The position numbers were made by a program, and so were the translations under genes. 61,265 nucleotides of DNA from Actinomycetales bacterium. Lineage in GTDB: Bacteria; Actinomycetota; Actinomycetes; Actinomycetales; Actinomycetaceae. The stretch covers positions 1 through 61,265 of the forward strand of contig JADGOQ010000025.1 of assembly GCA_017882885.1 (NCBI GenBank), given 5' to 3'. The notes below the pieces were generated by a model. That model made no database searches. It was not told the origin of the DNA and saw nothing but the letters and a program-made list of their open reading frames with translations. This document shows positions 21,371 through 29,626 of the stretch, one piece after another; positions within the stretch are counted from its first letter, which is position 1; every line of letters begins with the position of its first letter.

Positions 21371-22500
21371 CTGCCGCCGGCGGCCACGCACCTGGGGAGG
21401 TCAGCCGTGTCGCCCGCCGCAATCGCCTCCACGGCGTCCACCGCCTGCGCCAGGTCGACGATCGAGACCACCTCGAGGCCGGCGGGCTCGTGGCCCACGA
21501 CCTCGGCGCAGTTGTCGACGGGGGCGAGGAACCAATCGGCGCCGTCTCTCACCGCCCCGAACATCTTCTGGCGGATGCCGCCGATGCCGCCGACGTAGCC
21601 GTCCACGCTCATGGTGCCCGTTCCCGCGATGACCTCCCCACCCGTGAGGTCGCCCGGGGTCATGATGTCGACGACGCCGAGCGCGAACATCGTCCCGGCC
21701 GACGGGCCACCGATGTTGTCGAGGTCGAACCGCACGTCCACGGGTAGGGACAGGTCCGCGGTGATGAAGACGCCGAGCACCGAGCCCGGCCGGTCGTCGC
21801 CCTCGGGGCGCGCGGACGTCTCGAATTCCGCCGTGCCCGGTTCGCCGCCGCGGTCGTACTCGATGGCGATGGTGGTGTGGGCCGGTACCGCGCGCATGAA
21901 GTCGGTGAGGTCCCGGAAGTCCACGAGCTCGATCCGCTCGCCCGTGTCGCGGCGGGTGACCGCGGTGAGCACGTCATCCACCACGAGGACGCCCGCGGCG
22001 TTCGAGCCCTCGACGGTCTCCGCCACCCGCAGCACCATCGGCACCGTGTAGCCGAGCTGCTGGAGGGCCGCGGCCGCAGCATTGGACTGCGAGGCCGCCA
22101 TCTGGGCGCTCTGGTACTCGGAGAGCTGCTGTGCGTCCCGCTCGTCCCCGAAGGCCTCCTCGCGCGGCAGGACCACGGTGTCACCACGCAACCAGCCGTC
22201 CACCACGTCGAAGGTGCTCACGGGATTGTCCGGCCCCCCGGAGACCGAGACGGTCGTGAGCCGCAACTCACCGGCGGACACGGAGTGCTCCTCGGCTCCA
22301 CTGACGGCGATGATCGGCGAGCCGTTCCTCTCCCCGAGGGTGTCCACGGTCGGCCCGGGCCGTTGCACGGCGTACGGCGCGGGGAGCAGCATCATCCCCG
22401 CGAGGAGCAGCGCCAGCACCACGCCCGCGACGCCGACTATCCTGCCGGCGCGGTCGAGCATCGGAAGGTCGGGGGGCGCCGGTGGTGTCACAGGGCTCAT
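21367..22500 (-). CDS. PDZ domain-containing Lon-like (S16) membrane protease
   Basis: A 377-residue protein: one N-terminal transmembrane helix (about residues 20-45), a PDZ domain (about 160-230, GVLVVDDVLTAVTRR), and a C-terminal Lon-type S16 protease domain. The catalytic serine is in DNIGGPSAGTMFALG and the lysine in GGIRQKMFGAV, so the Ser-Lys dyad is intact. It resembles YlbL of Bacillus and Rv3194c of Mycobacterium. It likely acts on the outer face of the membrane; substrates are unknown. The start is the ATG at 22500, and the upstream open frame is a shadow. It diverges from the DUF2342 gene, its conserved partner. Confidence 0.93.
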   Translation of the reverse strand: MSPVTPPAPPDLPMLDRAGRIVGVAGVVLALLLAGMMLLPAPYAVQRPGPTVDTLGERNGSPIIAVSGAEEHSVSAGELRLTTVSVSGGPDNPVSTFDVVDGWLRGDTVVLPREEAFGDERDAQQLSEYQSAQMAASQSNAAAAALQQLGYTVPMVLRVAETVEGSNAAGVLVVDDVLTAVTRRDTGERIELVDFRDLTDFMRAVPAHTTIAIEYDRGGEPGTAEFETSARPEGDDRPGSVLGVFITADLSLPVDVRFDLDNIGGPSAGTMFALGVVDIMTPGDLTGGEVIAGTGTMSVDGYVGGIGGIRQKMFGAVRDGADWFLAPVDNCAEVVGHEPAGLEVVSIVDLAQAVDAVEAIAAGDTADLPRCVAAGGS

Positions 22501-22609
22501 TGTGCCCCACGTGCGTGCGCCGGCCCTCGTGCGCCCAGAGCGAATCCCCGGACCGGGACTCCCGGCAGCCGCGCGTTCGTTACGGTTGTCCTCGACGGAA
22601 GGAACGGCA

Positions 22610-23974
22610 ATGCCGAACGAGTTCGAATCGTGGGAGGACGTCCTGCGCTCCCTGCTGGGCGACGACGCAGCCGCGCAGGCCATCGAGTCCATGCGTGCGG
22701 CCGGGCTGGACCCCGCGGCCATGGGTGAGGCAGCCGGACTTCCCCAGGACCGTGACCAACTCATGATGATGGTCAACCAGGTGCAGGCGATGCTCGCCGC
22801 GTCCGGCGACGGGCCGGTCAACTGGAAGCTCGCTCACGACGTCGCGCGCCAGCAGGTCCACGCCGGCGGGGACCCGTCCCTGACCGCAGCGGAGGAGGCG
22901 CGCGTGCGCCAGAGTCTCCAGGTGGCCGACCTCTGGCTCGATCCCGTCACCACCCTCGGCCCGAGCCGCGGCCCGCGCGCCGGGCTCTCCCGCGCGGCGT
23001 GGGTGGAGAAGACCCTCGGCACGTTCCAGAGGCTCGCCGAACCGGTGGCCGGCTCGGTGGTGCAGGCCATCGTGGACACCCTGCGGGCCGAAACGGGCAC
23101 GGTGGAGGGCCTCGGCCTCACCGGGGTCTCCGCCACCGACCTCCTGCGGCGCCTCGGCGGGGCCGCCTTCGGGATGCAGCTCGGCAGCGCCGTCGCCACG
23201 CTGGCCCGGGAGGCGTTCGGCTTCTCGGACATCGGGCTGCCGCTCACCGACGACGCGGCGGTCGCCCTCATCCCCCGCAACGTGGACGAGTTCGGCGACG
23301 GGCTCGACGTGCCGTCCAGCGAGGTCATGCAGTTCCTGGCCGTCCGTGAGGTGGCCCACGCCCGCCTCTACTCGGGCGCACCGTGGCTCCGTTCGCACGT
23401 CCTGGGGATCGTCGAGGCCTACGCCCGCGAGATCAGCATCGACACCGCCGCGATGGAGGAGGCGTTCCGCGCCATCGACCCCTCCGATCCGCAGCAGTTG
23501 CGCGACGCGATGGGCTCCGGCGTCTTCGCCCTGGACGTCTCCGACGGGCAGCGCCAGTCCCTCGCCCACCTCGAGACCACGCTCGCCGTGATCGAGGGCT
23601 GGGTGGAGGAGGTGACGCGCCAGGCGACGCAGGGGCAGCTCACCCACGTCGTCGCGCTGACGGAGATGATGCGGAGGCGGCGCGCAGCCGGTGGGCCCGC
23701 GGAGGACACCTTCAAGAACCTGGTGGGGCTCGAGCTGCGGCCCCGCCGGCTGCGGGACGCCGCCGCACTCTGGGCCAACCTCACGGCGACGCGCGGCATG
23801 GAGGAGCGCGACCGGCTGTGGTCCCACCCGGACCTCATGCCCTCGGCCGCGGAACTCGACGACCCCACCGCGTTCACCGCCGCCCGCGCCGCGGCCTCGG
23901 AGGACTTCGACGATGCCCTCGAGGCGCTGCTGAACGAGGCCGACGGCGAGCAGGCGCCGGACACGCCGGCCTGA
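22610..23974 (+). CDS. Zinc-dependent metalloprotease-like protein, DUF2342
   Basis: A 454-residue soluble protein of the DUF2342 (zincin-like, COG5282) family. The family metal-site region reads VREVAHARLYSGAPWLRSHV near residue 245, with an acidic residue before and a histidine within AHARL. Further conserved features are AFGMQLGSAVATLA and the C-terminal TFKNLVGLELRPRRLRDAAA. Enzymatic activity is inferred from the family name only. It starts at an ATG with GGAAGGAA upstream. It lies between the PDZ/Lon-like protease gene and the cyclodehydratase-like gene, as in mycobacteria. Confidence 0.9.
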   Translation: MPNEFESWEDVLRSLLGDDAAAQAIESMRAAGLDPAAMGEAAGLPQDRDQLMMMVNQVQAMLAASGDGPVNWKLAHDVARQQVHAGGDPSLTAAEEARVRQSLQVADLWLDPVTTLGPSRGPRAGLSRAAWVEKTLGTFQRLAEPVAGSVVQAIVDTLRAETGTVEGLGLTGVSATDLLRRLGGAAFGMQLGSAVATLAREAFGFSDIGLPLTDDAAVALIPRNVDEFGDGLDVPSSEVMQFLAVREVAHARLYSGAPWLRSHVLGIVEAYAREISIDTAAMEEAFRAIDPSDPQQLRDAMGSGVFALDVSDGQRQSLAHLETTLAVIEGWVEEVTRQATQGQLTHVVALTEMMRRRRAAGGPAEDTFKNLVGLELRPRRLRDAAALWANLTATRGMEERDRLWSHPDLMPSAAELDDPTAFTAARAAASEDFDDALEALLNEADGEQAPDTPA

Positions 23975-24026
23975 CGTTTTCCACAGCCCCGGAGCGACCG
24001 GGGCGGCGTGCTGGCACCCTGAAGCC

Positions 24027-24851
24027 ATGCGTGTGAACCAGCCCGTGTTGTGGCGCCGCCCCGGGGAACTGCAGGTGGGCACCAGCCCGTCGCGTGCCGT
24101 GGTCCTCCGCGACCTCACCCCCGCCGAGACGGCACTCCTCCTCGACCTCGCGCGGCCCCGCACGCGGGCGTGGCTGGATGCCGCCCTCGAACAGGGCGGC
24201 ATCGCCCCGGACCGCTGGGGCCGCCTGTGGCGCGCCGTCATGAGGGCCACCACTCCCCCGGCGCCGGAGGAGACCCCGATCGCGGGCGCCGTCGTCGCGC
24301 TGCTCGACCGGCACCCCCTGACGGTTGCCGCCGGCCGGGCGCTCGGGGAGGCCGGGACCCGGGTGGTCCAGGTGCCGCTCGACGGGACGCCGGAGGAGCC
24401 CGCGCCCGGGGCGCGCGCCCCCCACCTGGCGATCCTCACGGACTCGCGAGTCACGGACCCCGTCCGCGTGGCGCCCCTCATGCGGCACGACGTGGCGCAC
24501 CTGCCCGTGGTCGTCGACGACGACGGCGTGAGCGTCGGGCCGGTGGTGACCCCTGGCGTGGGGCCCTGCAGCCGGTGCCTCGACCTCGCGCGCGCCGGCG
24601 GTGACGACGCGTGGCCGGCACTCGCGACCCAGCTGCGCCTCCTGCCCTGGGTGCCGCTGGCCGGCGCGACGGCGGGGTTCGCACCCGCCGTCGTCGCGTG
24701 GGCGGCAGCAGGGCACCTCGCGGGGAAGCCCCCGCGCGGCTGGCGCATCACGGACCGGGAGATCATCCCGATCGCGCCGGTTGCGGTCCACCCGGACTGT
24801 ACCTGCGCCGGGCTCACGCCGCCTTGCGGGGCCGGCCCCGGCCCCGTTTGA
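24027..24851 (+). CDS. Cyclodehydratase-like (TOMM leader-binding-like) protein, orphan
   Basis: A 274-residue protein resembling mycobacterial Rv3196 and the ocin-ThiF/E1-like proteins that bind leader peptides in thiazole/oxazole-modified microcin pathways. A putative structural zinc site is visible: PCSRCLDLARAGGDDAWP near residue 180 and HPDCTCAG near residue 257. There is no adenylation motif, and no YcaO enzyme or precursor peptide nearby. Its real partner is therefore unknown; conservation beside whiB7 suggests a housekeeping or stress role. It starts at the ATG at 24027. Its last 38 bases overlap the 3' end of whiB7 on the other strand. Confidence 0.75.
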   Translation: MRVNQPVLWRRPGELQVGTSPSRAVVLRDLTPAETALLLDLARPRTRAWLDAALEQGGIAPDRWGRLWRAVMRATTPPAPEETPIAGAVVALLDRHPLTVAAGRALGEAGTRVVQVPLDGTPEEPAPGARAPHLAILTDSRVTDPVRVAPLMRHDVAHLPVVVDDDGVSVGPVVTPGVGPCSRCLDLARAGGDDAWPALATQLRLLPWVPLAGATAGFAPAVVAWAAAGHLAGKPPRGWRITDREIIPIAPVAVHPDCTCAGLTPPCGAGPGPV

Positions 24852-25065
24852 CCGCGATGACGACGCCGTCGAGGAAGATCTCCCCGCCCCAGACACCCCA
24901 CGGCTCGCCGCGTTCGACGGCGCCCGCGAGACAGGCCGCCCGCAGCGGGCACCCGCCGCACAACTGCTGGGCGCGCGCGGTCTCGAGGGTGCCCTCGGCG
25001 AACCACAGGTCGGGGTCAGTCTCCTGACAGGGGGTGGTGTGTGTCGAGATCTCGGTGAGATGCAC
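24814..25065 (-). CDS. whiB7: WhiB-family transcription regulator WhiB7
   Basis: An 83-residue Wbl protein with four cluster cysteines (TTPCQETD, then CGGCPLRAAC), the WGVWGGE turn and a C-terminal AT-hook, KRGRGRPRKAA. The AT-hook marks WhiB7, which partners with the principal sigma factor to induce intrinsic antibiotic resistance genes in other actinobacteria. The start is the GTG at 25065, preceded by CAGGAGA with six-base spacing. A longer open frame to 25269 only reads through the leader. The 5' leader has its own short ORF and hairpins. It lies between uvrD2 and the cyclodehydratase-like gene, the conserved actinobacterial neighbourhood. Confidence 0.95.
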   Translation of the reverse strand: MHLTEISTHTTPCQETDPDLWFAEGTLETARAQQLCGGCPLRAACLAGAVERGEPWGVWGGEIFLDGVVIAVKRGRGRPRKAA

Positions 25066-25071
25066 GATGGT

Positions 25072-25106
25072 CTCCTGGCCGGGCCGTCCCGGCTGGTGAC
25101 CGGGAG
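25072..25106 (-). promoter_or_regulatory. Ribosome-binding-site sequestering helix in the whiB7 leader
   Basis: On the minus strand CTCCCGG (25106-25100), immediately after the uORF stop codon, can pair with CCAGGAG (25078-25072), which contains the whiB7 Shine-Dalgarno: six of seven positions pair. A competing local hairpin CCCGG/CCGGG (25104-25088) uses the same 5' arm. A ribosome held at the end of the uORF would mask that arm and free the Shine-Dalgarno. Confidence 0.5.
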
Positions 25107-25178
25107 CTACAAGGTGGGGGAAGGGGGCAGGGCTGCGCCGCGCAGGCGCCCGCCGGGCAGGGAAATACGCAGGAACAT
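25107..25178 (-). CDS. Upstream ORF (uORF) in the whiB7 leader, 23 codons
   Basis: ATG at 25178 with GGAGGAGG upstream, reading MFLRISLPGGRLRGAALPPS and ending SPTL before TAG. The stop is 41 bases before the whiB7 GTG. It is too short for an ordinary gene but has a stronger ribosome-binding site than whiB7 itself. Translated upstream ORFs that control whiB7/wblC by ribosome-mediated attenuation are established in mycobacteria and Streptomyces. The proline-rich end (ALPPSPTL) could slow ribosomes. Confidence 0.65.
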   Translation of the reverse strand: MFLRISLPGGRLRGAALPPSPTL

Positions 25179-25224
25179 GCGAGCACCTCCTCCAGACCTC
25201 GATGTGGAAACCACTCCGGTCACC

Positions 25225-25251
25225 ATAGTGAGCCGGTCGCCGCCGTGTCCA
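25225..25251 (-). promoter_or_regulatory. Possible whiB7 promoter
   Basis: Minus-strand TGGACA (25251-25246), a 15-base spacer and CACTAT (25230-25225). The spacer is short; a TTGTCT at 25256-25251 gives 20. It is placed correctly to produce a leader containing the uORF. Weak call. Confidence 0.3.
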
Positions 25252-25278
25252 GACAATTACCGGGACCAATTCCGGCCG

Positions 25279-27279
25279 TCACTTCGCGGCCGCCGTCCAC
25301 TCGGCCACCGTGGCGAGCAGGTGCGGTCCATAGCTCTCCAGCTTGGTCGCCCCGATACCCCGCAGCAGGGTCAGCTGGCGCAGGTTCTTCGGCTTGGAGG
25401 TGGCGATCGCGCGCAGGGTGGTGTCGTGCAGGATGGTGTAGGCGGGCTTCGACTGCCGGCGAGCCTCCTCGGCCCGCCACTCGCGGAGTTTCTCGAAGAG
25501 TTCGGCGTCCGCCGGGTCCAGCTCGTCCTTCCCGGCCTCGGCGGAGCGCGGTCTCGGCGAGCGCACCGCCGCCTCCTCCTCCGGCCAGATCCCCGTCAGG
25601 AAGCGCGAGTGCTTGCGCGAACCCCGGCCCCCGGCAGTGCGGGCGCGGGCGAACGAGAGTTGCAGGTGCTCGCGGGTGCGCGTGACACCCACGTAGAGCA
25701 GCCGCCGCTCCTCCGCGACCTGCTCCGGGGTCGTCGCCATGGAGATGGGCACGAGCCCGTCGGACAGCCCGATGAGGAACACGGCGTCCCACTCGAGCCC
25801 CTTGGCGGCGTGCACGGAGGCGAGGGTGACCCCGTCGGCGATGGGGGCGTTCTGGGCCGCCGCGCGGTCGTCCAACTCGTCGCGGAAGTCGCCGAGGCTC
25901 GCCCCGCGGCGGGCATAGAGGTCGTCCGCGAGTTGGACGAGCGTGTTCAGCGAGTCCCAGCGTTCCCGGACCGCGCCGCGTCCGGCGGGGGGTTCCTGGC
26001 TCCACCCCACCGAACTGAGCGCGGACCGGACGAGGTCGGGCATCGCGCCGTCAGGCTCCACCTTCGAGGCCGCGCGCAGCGCGACGACCGCGCCCTTGAC
26101 CTCCGGCCGCGAGAAGAATCGCTCGCCGCCCCGCAGTTGGTAGCCGACGCCCGCGCGGCTCAGCGCGTCCTCGACGACCTCCGACTGCGAGTTCGTCCGG
26201 TACAGGACGGCGATCTCGCGCAGCGGCACACCCTGCTCCACCAGTTCCAGCACCCGGGCCGCCACACCCGCGGCCTCAGCGACGTCGTCGTCGTAGGCCT
26301 CGTACCGGACCGGCACCGACGACGGTCGTTGCGCCTCCAGCGTCACCGCGCCGGCGCTCATGCGTCCCGTCCGCGACGTGAGGAGGCGGTTGGCGAGCGA
26401 GACGACCTGCGGGGTGGAGCGATAGTCACGCACGAGGCGCACCACGTCCGCGTCCGGGTACCGCCGCGGGAAGCCGGAGAGGTGTTCCGGGCTCGCGCCG
26501 GTGAAGGAGTAGATCGTCTGGGAGACGTCTCCCACCACACAGATCTCCTGGCGGCCGCCCAGCCACAGGTCGAGGAGCCGTTGCTGCAGGGCGGAGACGT
26601 CCTGGTACTCGTCCACGACGAAGTGCCGGTACTGGCGGCGCACCTGCGCGGCGACGTCGTCGCGCTCCGCGAGGATACCGACCATGAGCAGGAGCACGTC
26701 CTCGAAGTCGATGACACTGCGCTCGGTCTTGACCTCCTCGTACATGCGGATGACGTTCGAAACGGTGGCCAGGTCGCACCCGCCGGCCTCCTCCTTGCCG
26801 GCCGCGGCGGCGCGGCGCTGGTAGTCGTCCGCCGTGATCATGCACACCTTGGCCCACTCGATCTCCGCCGCGAGGTCGCGGATCGTGAGCTTGTCGACGC
26901 CGACGCCGAGCCTGTTCGCGGCCTCGGCGACGATGGGCGCCTTGTGCTCCTGGATCCGGGGTACCGACCCACCGATCGCCTGCGGCCAGAAGAACGAGAG
27001 CTGCCGCAGCGCCGCGGAGTGGAACGTGCGCGCCTGCACCGCCCCCGCGCCGAGGTCGCGCAGCCGGGAGCGCAACTCGCCCGCCGCCCGGGCCGTGAAC
27101 GTCACGGCCAGCAGGTCCTGGGTGGTGTACACGCCGGAACGCACGCCGTGCGCGATCCGGTAGGTGATGGCGCGGGTCTTGCCGGTGCCCGCGCCCGCGA
27201 GGACGCACAGCGGGCCGTTCAGGTTGGTCGCCACGACCCGCTGGTCGTCGTCGAGCGCGGAGAGGAGGTCGTCGTTCAT
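25279..27279 (-). CDS. uvrD2: ATP-dependent DNA helicase UvrD2
   Basis: A 666-residue superfamily 1A 3'-5' helicase. Walker A is AGAGTGKTRAITYRI (near residue 29) and Walker B is VVDEYQDVSALQQR; motifs III-VI are present (QTIYSFTGA, LVRDYRSTPQVV, SVHAAKGLEWDAVFLIG, YVGVTRTREHL). The C-terminus is an HRDC domain (LRQLTLLRGIGATKLESYG). This architecture is UvrD2 of actinobacteria. The tetracysteine linker known from the mycobacterial protein was not seen. It starts at the ATG at 27279, right after GGAGGG. It lies upstream of whiB7 on the same strand and diverges from the redoxin gene. Confidence 0.94.
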   Translation of the reverse strand: MNDDLLSALDDDQRVVATNLNGPLCVLAGAGTGKTRAITYRIAHGVRSGVYTTQDLLAVTFTARAAGELRSRLRDLGAGAVQARTFHSAALRQLSFFWPQAIGGSVPRIQEHKAPIVAEAANRLGVGVDKLTIRDLAAEIEWAKVCMITADDYQRRAAAAGKEEAGGCDLATVSNVIRMYEEVKTERSVIDFEDVLLLMVGILAERDDVAAQVRRQYRHFVVDEYQDVSALQQRLLDLWLGGRQEICVVGDVSQTIYSFTGASPEHLSGFPRRYPDADVVRLVRDYRSTPQVVSLANRLLTSRTGRMSAGAVTLEAQRPSSVPVRYEAYDDDVAEAAGVAARVLELVEQGVPLREIAVLYRTNSQSEVVEDALSRAGVGYQLRGGERFFSRPEVKGAVVALRAASKVEPDGAMPDLVRSALSSVGWSQEPPAGRGAVRERWDSLNTLVQLADDLYARRGASLGDFRDELDDRAAAQNAPIADGVTLASVHAAKGLEWDAVFLIGLSDGLVPISMATTPEQVAEERRLLYVGVTRTREHLQLSFARARTAGGRGSRKHSRFLTGIWPEEEAAVRSPRPRSAEAGKDELDPADAELFEKLREWRAEEARRQSKPAYTILHDTTLRAIATSKPKNLRQLTLLRGIGATKLESYGPHLLATVAEWTAAAK

Positions 27280-27364
27280 CACCCTCCATTGTGCAGCGCC
27301 CCACCGACATCCATACGCTGGCCCCAGGGAGACAGTCACGCCCCCGGACCACGGCACCGTCACG

Positions 27365-27616
27365 ATGTTCACCACGTCGTGGTGCGGCTACTGCCGCCGC
27401 CTGAAGCGCCAGCTCGGCTCGGAGGGAATCGCCTACCGCGAGGTGGACATCGAGGAGGCGCCGGATGCCGCCGCCTTCGTGGAGACGGTCAACGGCGGCA
27501 ACCAGACCGTCCCGACCGTGCTCTTCGCCGATGGCTCGGCGGCTACCAATCCGTCGCTCGCCCAGGTGCGGGTGCGGATCGACGGCGCCCGCGGGTCCGG
27601 GGTGGGCGGGCGGTAG
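27365..27616 (+). CDS. Glutaredoxin-like protein (mycoredoxin family)
   Basis: A small redoxin of about 83 residues with the CxxC site in FTTSWCGYCRRLKRQL, the cis-proline in NQTVPTVLFADGS and the usual beta-alpha-beta order. Mycoredoxin-type proteins reduce mycothiol-protein disulfides in actinobacteria; that use is inferred. The genomic place beside uvrD2 matches the mycobacterial redoxin Rv3198A. No ribosome-binding site precedes the ATG at 27365; an alternative upstream start was not found. It is convergent with nudC. Confidence 0.85.
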   Translation: MFTTSWCGYCRRLKRQLGSEGIAYREVDIEEAPDAAAFVETVNGGNQTVPTVLFADGSAATNPSLAQVRVRIDGARGSGVGGR

Positions 27617-27628
27617 GTCCCGCTCCCC

Positions 27629-28522
27629 TCAGGGACCGGGGGCGGGGATCGGACCGCCGTACCAGGCCTCGAGCAGCGAGTACGCCACGGACGCGACCCC
27701 GGGCAGACCCACCTCACCGGCCGCGACCGCCGCGGCGAGCTCCGCCCGGGTGAAGAACCGCGCGTCCGTGATCTCGACCCCGTCCACCTGCGCCTCGGGT
27801 GTCCCGAGGACACGCGCCTCGAAGGCGAACATCAGGGACCGTGGGAACGGCCATGGCTGGGACCCGCGGTAGATCACCTCGGCGACCTCCATGCCGACCT
27901 CCTCGCGCGTCTCCCGCACCACGGCGTGCTCGATGGACTCCCCCGGTTCCACGTACCCCGCCACCATCGAATAGCGCCCGCGGGGGAAGTGGGAGGCATG
28001 GGCGAGCAGCAGCCGGTCGGACCCGTCTATCACGGACATGATCACCGCCGGGTCGGTGCGCGGATAGTGCTCCGTCCCGCAGCCGTGGCAGCGCCGCACC
28101 CAGCCCGCGGCTTCCACCTCGGTCCGCTCGCCGCATCGCGGGCAGAACGCGGAGTGGCGGTGCCAGTTCGCGATCGCGAGCGCGGGGACGGCGACGGCGC
28201 GCTCCCCCGCGGGCATCGACGCCATGACGGTCCGCAGGTCGTGGTAGTCATGCCCGTCGTGGCGCGGCCCGATGGCGAGCACGTGCCCCCTGCCCTCCGC
28301 GTCGCGCCCCAGGTAGACGTGGGTGCTCCCGTGGAGCTCCAGGTAGTCGGCACCCGCCACCGTGTCCAGCCGCGAGCCGGCGACCGCGAGGTCACCCAGC
28401 TCGTCCACGAGGACCACCACGGTATCCTCCCCGTCGAGGAGCTCCCCCACCAGCCCTTCGCGCGTGCGCCCTGATGTGTCCGGGTCGATCCCCGCGTGTG
28501 CGAGCGGCAGGTCGAGGATCAC
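27629..28522 (-). CDS. nudC: NAD(+) diphosphatase / NAD-cap decapping Nudix hydrolase
   Basis: A 297-residue NudC family enzyme. A variable N-terminal domain is followed by a zinc ribbon ([15 protein letters not shown], then [13 protein letters not shown]) and a Nudix box ([20 protein letters not shown]) continuing VGMEV. The NADH-pyrophosphatase signature [11 protein letters not shown] comes downstream. The family splits NAD(H) and removes NAD caps from RNA. It starts at the GTG at 28522, overlapping the mnmA stop in GTGA; the longer frame upstream is a shadow. It is the last gene of the etfB-etfA-nifS-mnmA-nudC run. Confidence 0.95.
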   Translation of the reverse strand: MILDLPLAHAGIDPDTSGRTREGLVGELLDGEDTVVVLVDELGDLAVAGSRLDTVAGADYLELHGSTHVYLGRDAEGRGHVLAIGPRHDGHDYHDLRTVMASMPAGERAVAVPALAIANWHRHSAFCPRCGERTEVEAAGWVRRCHGCGTEHYPRTDPAVIMSVIDGSDRLLLAHASHFPRGRYSMVAGYVEPGESIEHAVVRETREEVGMEVAEVIYRGSQPWPFPRSLMFAFEARVLGTPEAQVDGVEITDARFFTRAELAAAVAAGEVGLPGVASVAYSLLEAWYGGPIPAPGP

Positions 28523-29607
28523 GCGGCGCTCCGGGACGTCGCGCGGATGGTCGCCTGGCCGAGCACGCGCGAGCCGAGGTACACGACGGCGGACTGCCCC
28601 GCCGCCAGCCCGCGGGTGGTCCCGTCCAGGTCGATGTGGAGCGCCTCCCCGTCGCGCCGGACGACGGCGGCGAGCGGCTCCCCGTGTGCGCGCAGCTGGA
28701 CGCTGGCGGCGGTGGGGCGGTCGGCGGGGACGTCGTCGGCGAGCCACACCGTGTCCGCACCCTCGATCACGTCGACGGACAACAGCGCGGCCGGCCCGAC
28801 GACCACGGTGTTGGATCCCGGGCGCACCTCGAGGACGTAGCGCGGCGCACCGTCCGGCCCGGGCCGGGACAGCGCGAGCCCCCGCCGCTGCCCGACGGTG
28901 TAGGCGTAGGCGCCGTCATGCTCCCCGACCTCGCGGCCCGTCTCGTCCAGGATCGGCCCCGGCGCGGCACCCAGGCGGGCACGCAGGAAGCCCTTCGTGT
29001 CGCCGTCGGCGACGAAGCAGATGTCGTAGGAGTCCGCCTTGGCCGAGACGCCGAGCCCGCGCGCGGCGGCCTCGGCACGCACCTGGGCCTTCGAGGTCAC
29101 GTCCCCCAGCGGAAACAGCGCGCGCTGCAGCCGCTCGCGGCCCATCACGGCCAGCACGTAGGACTGGTCCTTCAGCGGGTCGAGCGAGCGGTGCAGTTGC
29201 GGTGGCGTGCCGGGGATCACGCGGGCGTAGTGGCCGGTGGCGACGGCGTCGAAGCCGAGTGCGAGACCGCGGTCCAGCAGTGCGGAGAACTTGATGTGCT
29301 CGTTACAGCGCACGCACGGGTTGGGCGTGCGGCCCGCGGCGTACTCGGCGAGGAAGTCGGCCACGACGGTCTCCTCGAACTCCTCCGAGAGGTCCCACAC
29401 GTAGTACGGGATCCCGAGGACGTCCGCGGCACGCCGCGCGTCCGAGGCGTCCTCGATGGAGCAGCAGCCCCGAGACCCGTTGCGGTGTTGCGCCCGCGAC
29501 CGGGAGAGTGCCATGTGGACGCCGACGACGTCGTGCCCCGCCTCCACGGCGCGCGCAGCGGCCACGGCGGAGTCCACCCCGCCGGACAATGCTGCGAGGA
29601 CCTGCAT
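28519..29607 (-). CDS. mnmA: tRNA-specific 2-thiouridylase
   Basis: Adds sulfur to position 2 of the wobble uridine of tRNA Lys, Glu and Gln. 362 residues. The PP-loop [13 protein letters not shown] is at residues 5-17, the first catalytic cysteine in [14 protein letters not shown] near 101 and the second in [14 protein letters not shown]. The tRNA-binding [15 protein letters not shown] and a C-terminal beta barrel follow. It starts at an ATG with GAGGAGGGAAC upstream, 19 bases after the cysteine desulfurase gene that probably supplies its sulfur. Confidence 0.97.
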   Translation of the reverse strand: MQVLAALSGGVDSAVAAARAVEAGHDVVGVHMALSRSRAQHRNGSRGCCSIEDASDARRAADVLGIPYYVWDLSEEFEETVVADFLAEYAAGRTPNPCVRCNEHIKFSALLDRGLALGFDAVATGHYARVIPGTPPQLHRSLDPLKDQSYVLAVMGRERLQRALFPLGDVTSKAQVRAEAAARGLGVSAKADSYDICFVADGDTKGFLRARLGAAPGPILDETGREVGEHDGAYAYTVGQRRGLALSRPGPDGAPRYVLEVRPGSNTVVVGPAALLSVDVIEGADTVWLADDVPADRPTAASVQLRAHGEPLAAVVRRDGEALHIDLDGTTRGLAAGQSAVVYLGSRVLGQATIRATSRSAA

Positions 29608-29626
29608 GTTCCCTCCTCAGGGCCGG

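Noticed and set aside
22580-25006. Long open frame of about 808 codons on the minus strand
   Set aside because: It is antisense to the DUF2342 and cyclodehydratase-like genes and crosses several real gene boundaries, with no recognisable domain.
25066-25269. N-terminal extension of WhiB7 to 25269
   Set aside because: The extension is Arg/Pro-rich with no similarity to Wbl proteins, whereas the GTG at 25065 has an ideal ribosome-binding site; the region is better explained as a regulated leader.
24601-27753. 1050-codon open frame on the plus strand
   Set aside because: It runs antisense to whiB7 and uvrD2, both well supported, and is low-complexity Arg/Gly/Val-rich; a shadow.
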